From Burkholderia stagnalis (lineage in GTDB: Bacteria > Pseudomonadota > Gammaproteobacteria > Burkholderiales > Burkholderiaceae), in contig NZ_CADESW010000004.1 of the NCBI RefSeq assembly GCF_902830275.1, positions 62,001 to 126,000 on the forward strand: DNA of 64,000 nt, read 5' to 3'. Under the pieces are notes generated by a model. It was not told the origin of the DNA and did not search any database. It was given only the letters and a program-made list of their open reading frames with translations. Made by a program: the position numbers and the translations under genes. Positions 27,223-35,248 of this stretch are shown in pieces (within the stretch, counting starts at the first letter, position 1; each line of letters starts with the position of its first letter).

Positions 27223-28347
27223 ATGAAGACGAAACTGGCCGCGCTCGCCGCGCTTGCCGCCTGTTCGGCGGGCGCGCACGCGCAATCCTCCGTGACGCTG
27301 TACGGCGTGATCGACACCGGCCTGCTGTACCAGAGCACGTCGGCCGCGTCGTTCAGCCCGAACGCGCCGAACACCGGCAAGGTGTTCCGGATGAAGGACG
27401 GCGGCATCTATTCGAGCTTCTGGGGAATCAAGGGGCGCGAGGACATCGGCGGCGGCTATGCGATCAACTTCAAGCTGCAGGGCTCGTTCGACAGCGGCAC
27501 CGGCCGGCTGCAGCTGAGCGACACGCCGGGCGCGGTCGCGATTTTCAACCAGGTGGCGTCGGTGGGCGTGTCGGGGCCGTTCGGCACGTTCAATGCAGGG
27601 CGGCAGATCGTGCCGATGATCTATGCGATGGCCGACACGGACGTGCGCAATGCGCAGTTCTTCGGCAGCATCCTGACCGCATGGCTCGGGATCAATACCG
27701 CGGCCGGGTGGCCCGGTACGAGCACCAACGGCGCGATCGGCGCGCTGTATGACAGCAATGCGCTCGTTTATCAGTCGCCGACGTTCGGCGGCGTGTCGGT
27801 TGCGCTCGAGTTCGCGCCGGGCGGCGTCGCCGGGCAATTTCAGGGCGGCACGCGCGAGTCGGTCGTGGTCAAGTATGCGAATTACGGGCTGAACGTCGCG
27901 GCTGTTTACTACAACGGCCATGATGCGAATCCGGCGCCGGGGTCGACGCCGACCGGTGTGAACAACAACCGGTTCGTGTACGTCGGCGCGAAGTACACGC
28001 GTGATGCGTTCTCGGTGTCCGCGTCGTATGCGAACGGCAAGAATCCCGCGCATTCGGATCGGGCGAACTTCGACATGATGTCGGCGGGCGTCGGGTATCG
28101 CTTCACGCCCGCATTGCAGATGACGTCGGCCGTGTATTACCTGAAGGACCGCAATCGGTCGGCGAACAAGTCGACGTCGATCGTGCTCGGGGCTGATTAC
28201 AGCCTGTCAAAGCGCACGATGGTCTATGCGCAGGTCGGTCATGTGAACAACCGCGGCACGATGGATCAGATGCTCGTGTATGGGCAGCCGGTTGCGCCTG
28301 GGGTGGGGACGACGGCGGGGATGATTGGGTTAAGGCACAACTTTTGA
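27223..28347 (+). CDS. OmpC-family general porin
   Basis: 374 residues. Signal peptide MKTKLAALAALAACSAGAHA is followed by QSSVTLYGVIDTGLLYQ, the standard beta-proteobacterial porin N-terminus. The protein ends in RHNF with the terminal Phe needed for outer-membrane insertion. GGAG lies before the ATG. It forms a trimeric 16-strand channel for small hydrophilic solutes. It may be regulated by the upstream MalT-like protein. The gene stands alone in front of a lower-GC segment. Confidence 0.95.
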   Translation: MKTKLAALAALAACSAGAHAQSSVTLYGVIDTGLLYQSTSAASFSPNAPNTGKVFRMKDGGIYSSFWGIKGREDIGGGYAINFKLQGSFDSGTGRLQLSDTPGAVAIFNQVASVGVSGPFGTFNAGRQIVPMIYAMADTDVRNAQFFGSILTAWLGINTAAGWPGTSTNGAIGALYDSNALVYQSPTFGGVSVALEFAPGGVAGQFQGGTRESVVVKYANYGLNVAAVYYNGHDANPAPGSTPTGVNNNRFVYVGAKYTRDAFSVSASYANGKNPAHSDRANFDMMSAGVGYRFTPALQMTSAVYYLKDRNRSANKSTSIVLGADYSLSKRTMVYAQVGHVNNRGTMDQMLVYGQPVAPGVGTTAGMIGLRHNF

Positions 28348-28712
28348 CGGAGGTGTCCGGCGGTGACGCGTCGACCGCCGTATTTCGACGCCGGATTGCC
28401 GACCATCGATGCAATACCGACACACATGGATGTCGCGCACCGCCCCTTCTCTGCCGCTCACCCAGGGCGCTTCCAGGCTGAAGTGAGAGGAACAATGGCC
28501 CTCGATGAGATTCAAAGCCGTTCGTTGAACGTCCAGTGCCTCAAACGCGCTGCTTGCGCGCGCCTGATCCAATTCAAAATGGAGAATCGGCAGAAACGCC
28601 GTCCTTGATAAATGAGGCACTGAGCTGCAAGCCGGTTTCAGTTGAATACCACCAAGCGCTCGAAGCGACCCACATGGGCCGCGTCGTTGGACGAAAAATG
28701 GCATGCACCGCA
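28348..28712. other. 365 bases with no convincing gene
   Basis: This is the stretch between the porin stop and the end of the LysR gene. Several short open frames overlap here on both strands but none has a ribosome-binding site or recognisable domain. Base composition falls across it toward the less GC-rich segment that follows, so it probably contains the left border of an insertion. No terminal repeats or transposase fragments are seen. Confidence 0.5.
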
Positions 28713-29600
28713 TCAATTTGAGACAGCATCTGCAATGACGCCTGTCAGCCATTGTCGGGATACGATACCTGCGGCCCTACGATGCCAGCCCACGGCCACA
28801 TCAAACCGCAGCGGCAGAGCCTTCATGTCGATTACCTGAAAATCGCCAGTCGATGCAATCGCCGAGGGCACAAACGCCACGGCATCGTTGACGGACATGA
28901 ATGCCTGCAATGACGTATAGCACGGCATTGTCGCAACGACTCGGCGTTTTATATTCCTGGCGTCAAGAAAGTCGCCTATGCGATTTCCAAGGTTTCCGGG
29001 GCTGCTCGAAAAATCGACATGCGGGAATCGCGAAGTGTCCTCAAGGCAGCTAATTTTGTCGGTTAGCGATGAATTTCTCCCCACTACGCAGCAATAATGG
29101 TCCTGTCTAATTTTTGTGCGAATTAATCCGTCATCAACGTAATCCGAAAACCCAATTACCAGGTCGGCCTCACCATTTGCGAGTGTCTGGAAATGTTGCG
29201 ACGGATTGAAGTCTATAATGTCAAGCCTGATCTTTGGCGCAAGCCTGGCGAGCTTTAGCGATAGCTTGGGGATGATTGAAAGTTGTGAATACTCGTTGGC
29301 TATAATCGTGAAGACCTGTTTGCTTGCAAGCGGGTCAAAAGGAAAATCGCCGAATATGGCGTCAACGTCATCGATGATTTTCTCAATCTTCGCTGCCAAC
29401 TCGTAGGCGTATTCGGTCGGCTGCAAGCCCGCACTCAGGCGCAGAAATAGTTCTTGAGGGAAAATCTCCCGCATACGTTTCAGGTATGCGCTCACCGCTT
29501 GCTGGGAAATATCCAGCTTACGGGCCACCTTTGATACGTTCCTTTCTCGGACTAGATGCAGCAAGACGCGCATGTGCCGGATGTCCAGCTTTTCCACCAT
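28713..29600 (-). CDS. LysR-family regulator in a lower-GC segment
   Basis: 295 residues from the ATG at 29600; a TTG at 29621 would add seven residues but overlaps a palindrome. HTH: DIRHMRVLLHLVRERNVSKVARKLDISQQAVSAYLKRM. The remainder is a NodD/LinR-like LysR effector domain (QVFTIIANEYSQLSIIPKL; GEADLVIGFSDY). Codon use is clearly richer in A/T third positions than in neighbouring genes, pointing to acquisition from another source. It is divergent from the SDR gene at 29697, which it probably controls. Confidence 0.88.
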   Translation of the reverse strand: MVEKLDIRHMRVLLHLVRERNVSKVARKLDISQQAVSAYLKRMREIFPQELFLRLSAGLQPTEYAYELAAKIEKIIDDVDAIFGDFPFDPLASKQVFTIIANEYSQLSIIPKLSLKLARLAPKIRLDIIDFNPSQHFQTLANGEADLVIGFSDYVDDGLIRTKIRQDHYCCVVGRNSSLTDKISCLEDTSRFPHVDFSSSPGNLGNRIGDFLDARNIKRRVVATMPCYTSLQAFMSVNDAVAFVPSAIASTGDFQVIDMKALPLRFDVAVGWHRRAAGIVSRQWLTGVIADAVSN

Positions 29601-29606
29601 GATGCG

Positions 29607-29647
29607 TTGTATCTCATACAATAAGATGATGATATGAATTGTATCAT
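29607..29647. promoter_or_regulatory. Two inverted repeats in the LysR/SDR divergent region
   Basis: TTGTATCTCATACAA (29607-29621) has perfect 6-bp arms around a 3-bp centre. ATGATA...TATCAT (29629-29647) has 6-bp arms around 7 bases. Centres are 24 bases apart, within the 96-base gap between the divergent starts. Sites with T-N(9-11)-A inside inverted repeats are typical LysR targets. The first site abuts the regulator start, consistent with autoregulation. Confidence 0.6.
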
Positions 29648-29696
29648 TGCGCGCCTAGAATTGGGTTTTCGGCAAATCGACGATTAAGGCGACGAC

Positions 29697-30305
29697 ATGA
29701 AAACGGTCATCCTCATTGGCGCCCAAGGAAAAATGGGCCAAGCTGCACTGACAGGTCTCAAGAGCCACAAGCTCATTACCGCCAGCCGTTCTGGTGAAGG
29801 CTGCGACTATATGGTGGATATTACTAGGAAAGATTCGATCAAGGCGCTTTTTGAAGTGGTCGGCCATTTCGACGCCGTCGTCAATACCGTGGGGTATTGC
29901 GAATATGCTAATTTCAGCGAAATGACGGATGAACAGTGGGATGCCACCATCCAAAGCAAACTTCTCGGCCAAATCAATCTGGTGAATGTGGGCCTGAACT
30001 ACATTAACGATGGCGGCTCGTTCACCCTGATCTCCGGCATTCTTAATATGAAGCCTATTCCTCTGGCAATCGCTGATGCGACTACCAGCGGTGCCATTGA
30101 CACCTTCGTACAATGCGTTGCGCACGAGCTTCCCCGTGGCATCCGCATTAACGTTGTAAATCCGACAGTTCTGGAAGAAGCGTGGGATGTTTACGGCGAA
30201 ATGATGCCGGGCTTCCAGCCTGTGCCGAGCACGCTGGTTGGTAAGGCATTCGAGCGGTCCGTTGACGGCTTTATCACGGGGAAAGTGCTGGTCGTGGACG
30301 CATAA
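29697..30305 (+). CDS. Short-chain dehydrogenase/reductase, atypical active site
   Basis: 202 residues. The nucleotide-binding Gly motif is GAQGKMG instead of TGxxxGIG, followed by DITRKDSIKALF and VNTVGYCEYANFSEM. The C-terminal part matches a small SDR group (VAHELPRGIRINVVNPTVLEE). The usual Tyr-x-x-x-Lys is absent: after LISGILNMKPIPLAIADA the stretch reads ATTSGAI. Either catalysis is different or the protein is regulatory. It is divergent from and probably controlled by the LysR gene, with the same lower-GC codon use. Confidence 0.8.
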   Translation: MKTVILIGAQGKMGQAALTGLKSHKLITASRSGEGCDYMVDITRKDSIKALFEVVGHFDAVVNTVGYCEYANFSEMTDEQWDATIQSKLLGQINLVNVGLNYINDGGSFTLISGILNMKPIPLAIADATTSGAIDTFVQCVAHELPRGIRINVVNPTVLEEAWDVYGEMMPGFQPVPSTLVGKAFERSVDGFITGKVLVVDA

Positions 30306-30315
30306 TACGGTCCCG

Positions 30316-30426
30316 GCCTATGATGAAACGCCAGCATCGGCCGGCCTGACGGTCCGGCCGATGCTGGCGAGCGATCTGGATGCGGTCTCGCACATTCAGT
30401 GTGAAGCCTACAAAGAGGCTTCTTAG
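30316..30426 (+). pseudogene. N-terminal remnant of a GNAT acetyltransferase
   Basis: The frame reads LTVRPMLASDLDAVSHIQCEAYKEAS then a stop, which matches the first 25 or so residues of GNAT acetyltransferases (TVRP...DLDAV..IQ..AY). The remaining 120 or more residues are missing and there is no proper start codon in frame. It sits exactly at the right edge of the lower-GC segment, so it likely marks a deletion or insertion scar. Confidence 0.6.
30329..30369 (+). repeat. Perfect 16-bp inverted repeat
   Basis: CGCCAGCATCGGCCGG (30329-30344) and its exact complement (30354-30369) flank a 9-base loop. It begins 24 bases after the SDR stop and lies inside the acetyltransferase remnant. It could terminate SDR transcription although no T-run follows, or be a footprint of a rearrangement. 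Confidence 0.85.
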
Positions 30427-30437
30427 AGCCGGATGAG

Positions 30438-30932
30438 ATGTTGCGCGGTAAAACTCACCACGGCATTCCGAGCTTTGTCGCTCCGGCACCTTTCAGCTAT
30501 TACCAAATCCCGGACGAAGAAAGAGCGCATCGCTGCTCGCTCGGCAGCGACGACTGCGTGATCGACGAAACCCTGTTCTTCGTCCGCGGCAACATCGAGA
30601 TACCCGTGCACGGCTTCGCCGAGCCGTTCACGTGGGGCGTATGGCTCTCCGTCAGCGAAGCGAGTTTTCAGGAGTGGGTCAGGACATTCCACGTTGCAAA
30701 GCGATCGCACGTGGGTCCGTTCTTCGGCTGGCTCAACACGCAGTTGTCCGTCTATCCGGATACGATCAATCTGAAGACGATGGTGCATCTGCGCAATGAC
30801 GGCATCCGTCCGTATGTCTCAGTCGAACCCACCGACCACCCGCTGGCATTGGAGCAACGCCACGGCATTTCGCGCGAACGGGTTGCGCAGATCTATCGCG
30901 ACGTCACGCATCCCGACGACTCGGCGCGATAG
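30438..30932 (+). CDS. DUF2199 family protein with altered N-terminus
   Basis: 164 residues. From residue 8 it matches DUF2199: HGIPSFVAPAPFSYYQIPDEERAHRCSLGSDDCVIDETLFFVRGNIEIPVHGF, then GPFFGWLNTQLSVYPDTINLK. Family members usually begin with a Cys-x-x-Cys-Gly zinc-ribbon-like turn directly before the Thr-His. Here this reads EMLRGKTH, with no Cys, and the open frame goes back only to a stop at 30402. The 5' end therefore seems replaced at the junction with the inserted segment. The function of the family is unknown. Confidence 0.75.
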   Translation: MLRGKTHHGIPSFVAPAPFSYYQIPDEERAHRCSLGSDDCVIDETLFFVRGNIEIPVHGFAEPFTWGVWLSVSEASFQEWVRTFHVAKRSHVGPFFGWLNTQLSVYPDTINLKTMVHLRNDGIRPYVSVEPTDHPLALEQRHGISRERVAQIYRDVTHPDDSAR

Positions 30933-31132
30933 CCACGCCACGGCGCGGCACATCGGCCCCGTTTATACCCACCACCAGCAACAATCTCCCGAATCAGCTA
31001 CAGTGGCCCCTTTGGCGCGCCCCGCCGCGCCCGCCCTCGCGTGCCGCCGCCGCTCCCGCTTCCGCGAACGGCCCGCCACGCGCGGCGGCGCAGCGGATCG
31101 CAGATGATTCACCCCGACGAGCGAATCCTGTC

Positions 31133-31837
31133 ATGCCCGATCTGTCCGCCTTCCCGATCACGCAAAAGTGGCCGGCCCAGCATCCCGACCGCCTCCAGCT
31201 CTACTCGCTGCCGACGCCGAACGGCGTCAAGGTGTCGATCATGCTCGAGGAAACCGGCCTGCCGTACGAGCCGCACCTGGTGAGCTTCAGCACCGACGAC
31301 CAGCTGTCGCCGGCGTTCCTGTCGCTGAACCCGAACAACAAGATCCCGGCGATCATCGACCCGAACGGCCCGGACGGCAAGCCGCTGCCGCTGTTCGAAT
31401 CCGGCGCGATCCTGATCTATCTCGCCGACAAGACCGGCCAGCTGATCCCGAAGGATCTCGCGCGCCGCTACGAGACGATCCAGTGGGTGATGTTCCAGAT
31501 GGCCGGGATCGGCCCGATCTTCGGGCAGGTGGGCTTCTTCCACAAGTTCGCGGGCCGCGACTACGAGGACAAGCGTCCGCGCGATCGCTACGTCGACGAA
31601 TCGAAGCGCCTGCTCGCGGTGCTCGACGCCCGCCTCGCCGATCGCCAGTGGGTGATGGGCGATGACTACACGATCGCCGACATCTCGATCTTCCCGTGGG
31701 TGCGCAACCTGATCGGCTTCTACGAAGCGGGCGACCTGGTCGGCTTCAGCGAATTCCGCCACGTTGCGCGCGCGCTCGACGCGTTCGTCGCCCGCCCGGC
31801 CGTTGCACGCGGCCTCAACATTCCGGCGCGTACCTGA
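31133..31837 (+). CDS. Glutathione S-transferase family protein (YfcG/Ure2-like)
   Basis: 234 residues. N-terminal thioredoxin-like domain with SLPTPNGVKVSIMLEETGLPYEPHLV and the glutathione-binding NNKIPAI and LFESGAILIYLADK blocks. The C-terminal helical domain contains YTIADISIFPWVRN. The Asn in TPNG at the start of helix 1 is characteristic of the nu-class disulfide-bond reductases (YfcG, YghU). It acts in the cytoplasm in detoxification or thiol repair. It is monocistronic and convergent with the MarR gene. Confidence 0.92.
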   Translation: MPDLSAFPITQKWPAQHPDRLQLYSLPTPNGVKVSIMLEETGLPYEPHLVSFSTDDQLSPAFLSLNPNNKIPAIIDPNGPDGKPLPLFESGAILIYLADKTGQLIPKDLARRYETIQWVMFQMAGIGPIFGQVGFFHKFAGRDYEDKRPRDRYVDESKRLLAVLDARLADRQWVMGDDYTIADISIFPWVRNLIGFYEAGDLVGFSEFRHVARALDAFVARPAVARGLNIPART

Positions 31838-31882
31838 CGCGCACGGCCGGCCCCGCGTTCATCGCGGCCGGCAGGATGCCAA

Positions 31883-31903
31883 CCCGCCGCGCGATGCGGC
31901 GGG
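31883..31903. terminator. Hairpin between convergent GST and MarR genes
   Basis: Perfect 8-bp GC stem CCCGCCGC/GCGGCGGG (31883-31890 with 31896-31903) with a GCGAT loop, one base from the MarR stop codon. No long T-run on either side. It is placed to end both convergent transcripts. Confidence 0.5.
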
Positions 31904-31904
31904 A

Positions 31905-32411
31905 TTAACCCCCTTCCTCGCCCAATCCCCCCAGCAGCTTGCCCAGCAGCCGCGCGAGCTGCGCCTGCTCCGCCGCCGACAGCGCCGCCAGCAGCGCGCG
32001 CTGGTTGTCGATGTGTGCGACGACCGCGTCGTCGATCAGCGCGCGGCCGGCGTCCGTCAGCGCGACGAGCGTGCCGCGCCCGTCGGCCGGATTCGGCCGG
32101 CGCTCGACCCACCCCGCCTTCTGCAGCCGGTCGATGCGCGCGGTCATCCCGCCCGACGACATCATCAGCGCGTCGTACAGCGCCGTCGGCGTCAGCGCGA
32201 ACGGCGCGCCGCTGCGGCGCAGCGTCGCCAGCACGTCGAATTCGCCCGGCTGCATCCCGTAGCGCTCGAACAGCGGATTGAGACGGTCGCGCGCGATCAC
32301 GAGCGCCGCTTCCTGCAGCCGCCCCATCACGAGCATCGACGACGCGTCGAGATCCGGGCGCTCCACGCGCCATTGCGCGACCGCGTGCTCGGCCCGATCC
32401 ACTCGGTTCAT
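31905..32411 (-). CDS. MarR-family transcriptional regulator
   Basis: 168 residues. The winged-helix core is visible: PGEFDVLATLRRSGAPFALTPTALYDALMMSSGGMTARIDRLQKAGWVERRPNPADGRGTLVALTDAGRALID, with the Asp-x-Arg wing (ADGRG). It is divergent from an MFS transporter; two near-identical palindromes lie in between. This is the usual set-up of a repressor that controls itself and an efflux or uptake gene and is released by a small ligand. Confidence 0.93.
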   Translation of the reverse strand: MNRVDRAEHAVAQWRVERPDLDASSMLVMGRLQEAALVIARDRLNPLFERYGMQPGEFDVLATLRRSGAPFALTPTALYDALMMSSGGMTARIDRLQKAGWVERRPNPADGRGTLVALTDAGRALIDDAVVAHIDNQRALLAALSAAEQAQLARLLGKLLGGLGEEGG

Positions 32412-32432
32412 TAACCCTCCTCGGCGAACAAG

Positions 32433-32480
32433 TTATCTTGACGTCGAGATAAATCGGCATTTATCTTGACGTCGAGACAA
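32433..32480 (+). promoter_or_regulatory. Tandem MarR operators overlapping the MFS promoter
   Basis: Two 20-bp copies, TTATCTTGACGTCGAGATAA (32433-32452) and the same with one base changed, ending GACAA (32461-32480), start 28 bp apart. Each is a near-perfect palindrome. The first supplies a -35 TTGACG (32438-32443) and the second a -10-like TTATCT (32461-32466), with 17 bases between, giving a rightward promoter that the repressor would occlude completely. Confidence 0.8.
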
Positions 32481-32538
32481 TCTACACGAAAACGCGCGAC
32501 GTCGGTGTCGACGCCGCGCACGACCTGAGGGCCATACG

Positions 32539-33711
32539 ATGCATCGCTTCACTTCCCCCGGATGGCGGCTCGCCGCCATCGTCCTCGTCGGGCTGAACCT
32601 GCGCCCGGCGCTCGCCGCGGTCGGCCCGCTGCTCGACATGATCCAGCGCGCGACCGGCATCGGCGACAGCACTGCGAGCCTGCTGACGACGATCCCGATC
32701 GTGCTGATGGGCCTCGGCGCACTCTGCGCGCGGCGGCTGCAGCGCGCGACCGGCATCGCGGGCGGCGTGTCGCTCGGCATCGCGCTGATCGGCATCGCGT
32801 GCGCGGCGCGCGTCGGCGCGCAGCAGGCGTGGCTGCTGCTGGCCAGCGCATGCTGCGCGGGGTTGGGGATCGCGATGGTGCAGGCGCTGCTGCCCGGTTT
32901 CGTGAAGGCGAATTTCTCGACGCGGGTGGGCGGCGTGATGGGCATCTATTCGACGTCGATCATGGGCGGCGCGGTGCTCGCGAGCGTCGCGGCGCCGCTG
33001 GCGGCCGCGCGCTGGGGCTGGCTCGCGGCGCTCGCCGGCTGGGCGCTGCCGGCCGTCGTCGCCGCGCTTGCATGGCCGGTGGCGAGCCGCGGCGGCACGG
33101 CCATCGCGGCCGCGTCGCCGCTCGGCGCGCGGCCGTCGCGTTCGCCGCGCGCGTGGCGGCTCGCGCTGTTCTTCGGGATCGCGACCGGCGCGTACACGCT
33201 GGTGCTCGCGTGGCTGCCGCCGTATTACATGCGTCTCGGCTGGTCGCCCGCCGCGGCCGGCGGGCTGCTCGGCGGCGTCACGCTGGCGGAGGTGGTGGCG
33301 GGCTTGACGGTGTCGGCGACGATCGATCGCGTGCCCGATCGCCGGCCCGCGCTGCTCGCGGCGATCGCGGCGCTGTTCGTCGGGCTCGTGCTGATGCTCG
33401 CCGCGCCGCAGGCGCTGGCGCTGCCGGTCGCGCTGCTGATGGGCGCGGGCATCGGCGCGCTGTTCCCGCTGTCGCTGATCGTCACGGTCGACCATGCGGC
33501 CACGCCCGCCGACGCCGCGTCGCTGACGGGCTTCGTGCAGGGCGTCGGCTACCTGATCGCGGGGCTGTTCCCGTTCGCGGCGGGCGTGGTGCGCCAGCAT
33601 CTCGCGGACCTGACGCCCGCATGGGCCGCGATGGCGTGCCTGTGCGTCGTGCTATGCGCGCTGGCTGCCGGCTTCGGGCCGCAGGTCGCGCGGCGTGTTG
33701 CGCGCGCGTGA
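32539..33711 (+). CDS. MFS transporter, CynX/NimT-like
   Basis: 390 residues, 12 predicted spans. The N-terminal GWRLAAIVLVGLNLRPALAAVGPLL is the CynX-family signature (cyanate or 2-nitroimidazole transporters), with FSTRVGGVMGIYSTSIMGGA in the middle. It lies 58 bases downstream of the tandem operators and is presumably repressed by the divergent MarR. The substrate is unknown. CynX-type proteins may export small toxic compounds, fitting MarR control. Confidence 0.87.
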   Translation: MHRFTSPGWRLAAIVLVGLNLRPALAAVGPLLDMIQRATGIGDSTASLLTTIPIVLMGLGALCARRLQRATGIAGGVSLGIALIGIACAARVGAQQAWLLLASACCAGLGIAMVQALLPGFVKANFSTRVGGVMGIYSTSIMGGAVLASVAAPLAAARWGWLAALAGWALPAVVAALAWPVASRGGTAIAAASPLGARPSRSPRAWRLALFFGIATGAYTLVLAWLPPYYMRLGWSPAAAGGLLGGVTLAEVVAGLTVSATIDRVPDRRPALLAAIAALFVGLVLMLAAPQALALPVALLMGAGIGALFPLSLIVTVDHAATPADAASLTGFVQGVGYLIAGLFPFAAGVVRQHLADLTPAWAAMACLCVVLCALAAGFGPQVARRVARA

Positions 33712-33744
33712 GCGCAGGCGAACGTTCGACGGCGGGCGCGCGAC

Positions 33745-34473
33745 CTACTCGGCGCTCGCGTAAAGCGTCGAATCGGCGAACCCTTCGGCATCGAGCACGC
33801 GCCCGATCAGAATCAACGCAGTGCGCTCGATCTGCGTGCCCTGCACCTTCGCGACGATATCGCCGAGCGTGCCGGTGACGCGCGTCTCGTCCGGCCAGCT
33901 CGCGCGGTAGATCACCGCGACCGGGCAGTCGGGCCCGTAGTGCGGCAGCGTCTCGTCGACGATGCGCGCGAGATGCCGCACGCCGAGATGGATCGCGAGC
34001 GTCGCGCGATGCGCGGCGAGTGCGCCGAGCGCCTCGCCTTCGGGCATCGTCGTCTTGCCTGCGTAGCGCGTGAGGATCACCGTCTGCGCGATGCCGGGCA
34101 GCGTCAGCTCGCAGCCGAGCGTCGCCGCGCACGCGGCGGTGGCCGTCACGCCCGGCACGATTTCATACGGAATCCCGAGCGCTTTGAGCCGGCGGATCTG
34201 CTCGCCGATCGCGCCGTACAGCGACGGGTCGCCGGAATGCACGCGCGCGACGTCCTGCCCTTTCGCATGCGCCTGCGCGAGCAGCGCGACGATCGCGTCG
34301 AGATCGAGCTCGGCCGTGTTGACCACCTGCTCCGCGCGATGGCCGTCGAGCACGGCCGCGGGCACGAGCGAGCCCGCATACAGGATCACCGGGCACGTGC
34401 GCACGAGGCGCTGGCCCTTCACCGTGATCAGCTCCGGGTCGCCGGGACCCGCGCCGATGAAATACACCGTCAT
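33745..34473 (-). CDS. cobM: Precorrin-4 C11-methyltransferase
   Basis: 242 residues from MTVYFIGAGPGDPELITVKG, with the tetrapyrrole-methylase N-terminal loop. VHSGDPSLYGAIGEQ and EIVPGVTATAACAATLGCELTLPG are CobM/CbiF-specific; near the end is ALILIGRVL. It transfers a methyl from SAM to C-11 of precorrin-4, giving precorrin-5. The in-frame extension to 34545 was rejected because the fold starts at 34473. It is the last gene of the leftward cobL-cbiD-cobK-cobM operon, 43 bases after cobK. Confidence 0.95.
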   Translation of the reverse strand: MTVYFIGAGPGDPELITVKGQRLVRTCPVILYAGSLVPAAVLDGHRAEQVVNTAELDLDAIVALLAQAHAKGQDVARVHSGDPSLYGAIGEQIRRLKALGIPYEIVPGVTATAACAATLGCELTLPGIAQTVILTRYAGKTTMPEGEALGALAAHRATLAIHLGVRHLARIVDETLPHYGPDCPVAVIYRASWPDETRVTGTLGDIVAKVQGTQIERTALILIGRVLDAEGFADSTLYASAE

Positions 34474-34516
34474 CGAAAATACTCCGTCAATGGATGGGCG
34501 GCCGGGTTGCGCGCCG

Positions 34517-35248
34517 TCACGCGCGCAAGCCCGGATCGAGCGCATCGAGCAGCGCGTCGGCCGAGTCGAATTCGCGGTCGACGTCGGGCAGCGGCGGCCG
34601 GCGCAGCATCACGACCGGCAGCCGGCGTTCGCGCGCGACGTCCAGCTTCGCCTCGGTCGCGGCGCCGCCGCTGTTCTTGCTGACGACTACGTCGATGCCC
34701 GCGAGCGCGAACAGCGCGCGTTCGCCGTCGAGCGTAAACGGCCCGCGCGCGGCGACGATCTGTGCGTGCGCGTTGCCCGGATGCGGATCGAGGCAGCGCA
34801 CGAGCCAGAACTGGTGCGGCGGGATCGCATCGAGATGCGCGAGCGGCTCGCGGCCGAGCGTGAACAGCGGCCGCCGGAACGGCGCGAGCGCGGCTTCGAT
34901 GCCGGCCCAGTCGTCGGCCATCCGCCAGTCGTCGCCCGGCTGCGGCTGCCACGGCGCGCGGCGCAGCGCCCAGCACGGCACGCCCGCGTCGCGCGCGGCG
35001 GCGGCCGCGTTCGCGCTGATGCGCGCCGCATAAGGATGGGTCGCGTCGATCACGAGGCCGATGCCGGCGTCGCGCAGATAGGCGGCCAGGCCGGCCGCGC
35101 CGCCGAAGCCGCCGACCCGGACCTCGCACGCGAGATCGGCCGGCACCTTGCCGAGCCCGGCGAGACTGTACACGTCGCGCGGGCCGAGTGCGCGCGCGAT
35201 CTTCAGCGCATCGCCGGTGCCGCCGAGCAGCAGGATGCGCGCGCTCAT
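34517..35248 (-). CDS. cobK: Precorrin-6A reductase
   Basis: 243 residues. Starts [17 protein letters not shown] (nucleotide-binding loop), then [17 protein letters not shown], the family signature, and [34 protein letters not shown] near the C-terminus. It reduces precorrin-6A to precorrin-6B with NADPH. Its ATG overlaps the cbiD stop by four bases (ATGA), so they are coupled. Confidence 0.95.
   Translation of the reverse strand: MSARILLLGGTGDALKIARALGPRDVYSLAGLGKVPADLACEVRVGGFGGAAGLAAYLRDAGIGLVIDATHPYAARISANAAAAARDAGVPCWALRRAPWQPQPGDDWRMADDWAGIEAALAPFRRPLFTLGREPLAHLDAIPPHQFWLVRCLDPHPGNAHAQIVAARGPFTLDGERALFALAGIDVVVSKNSGGAATEAKLDVARERRLPVVMLRRPPLPDVDREFDSADALLDALDPGLRA

Noticed and set aside
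30238..30426. Independent 62-residue gene
   Set aside because: The first half lies in the end of the SDR gene in another frame; only the last 35 or so codons resemble anything, an acetyltransferase remnant.
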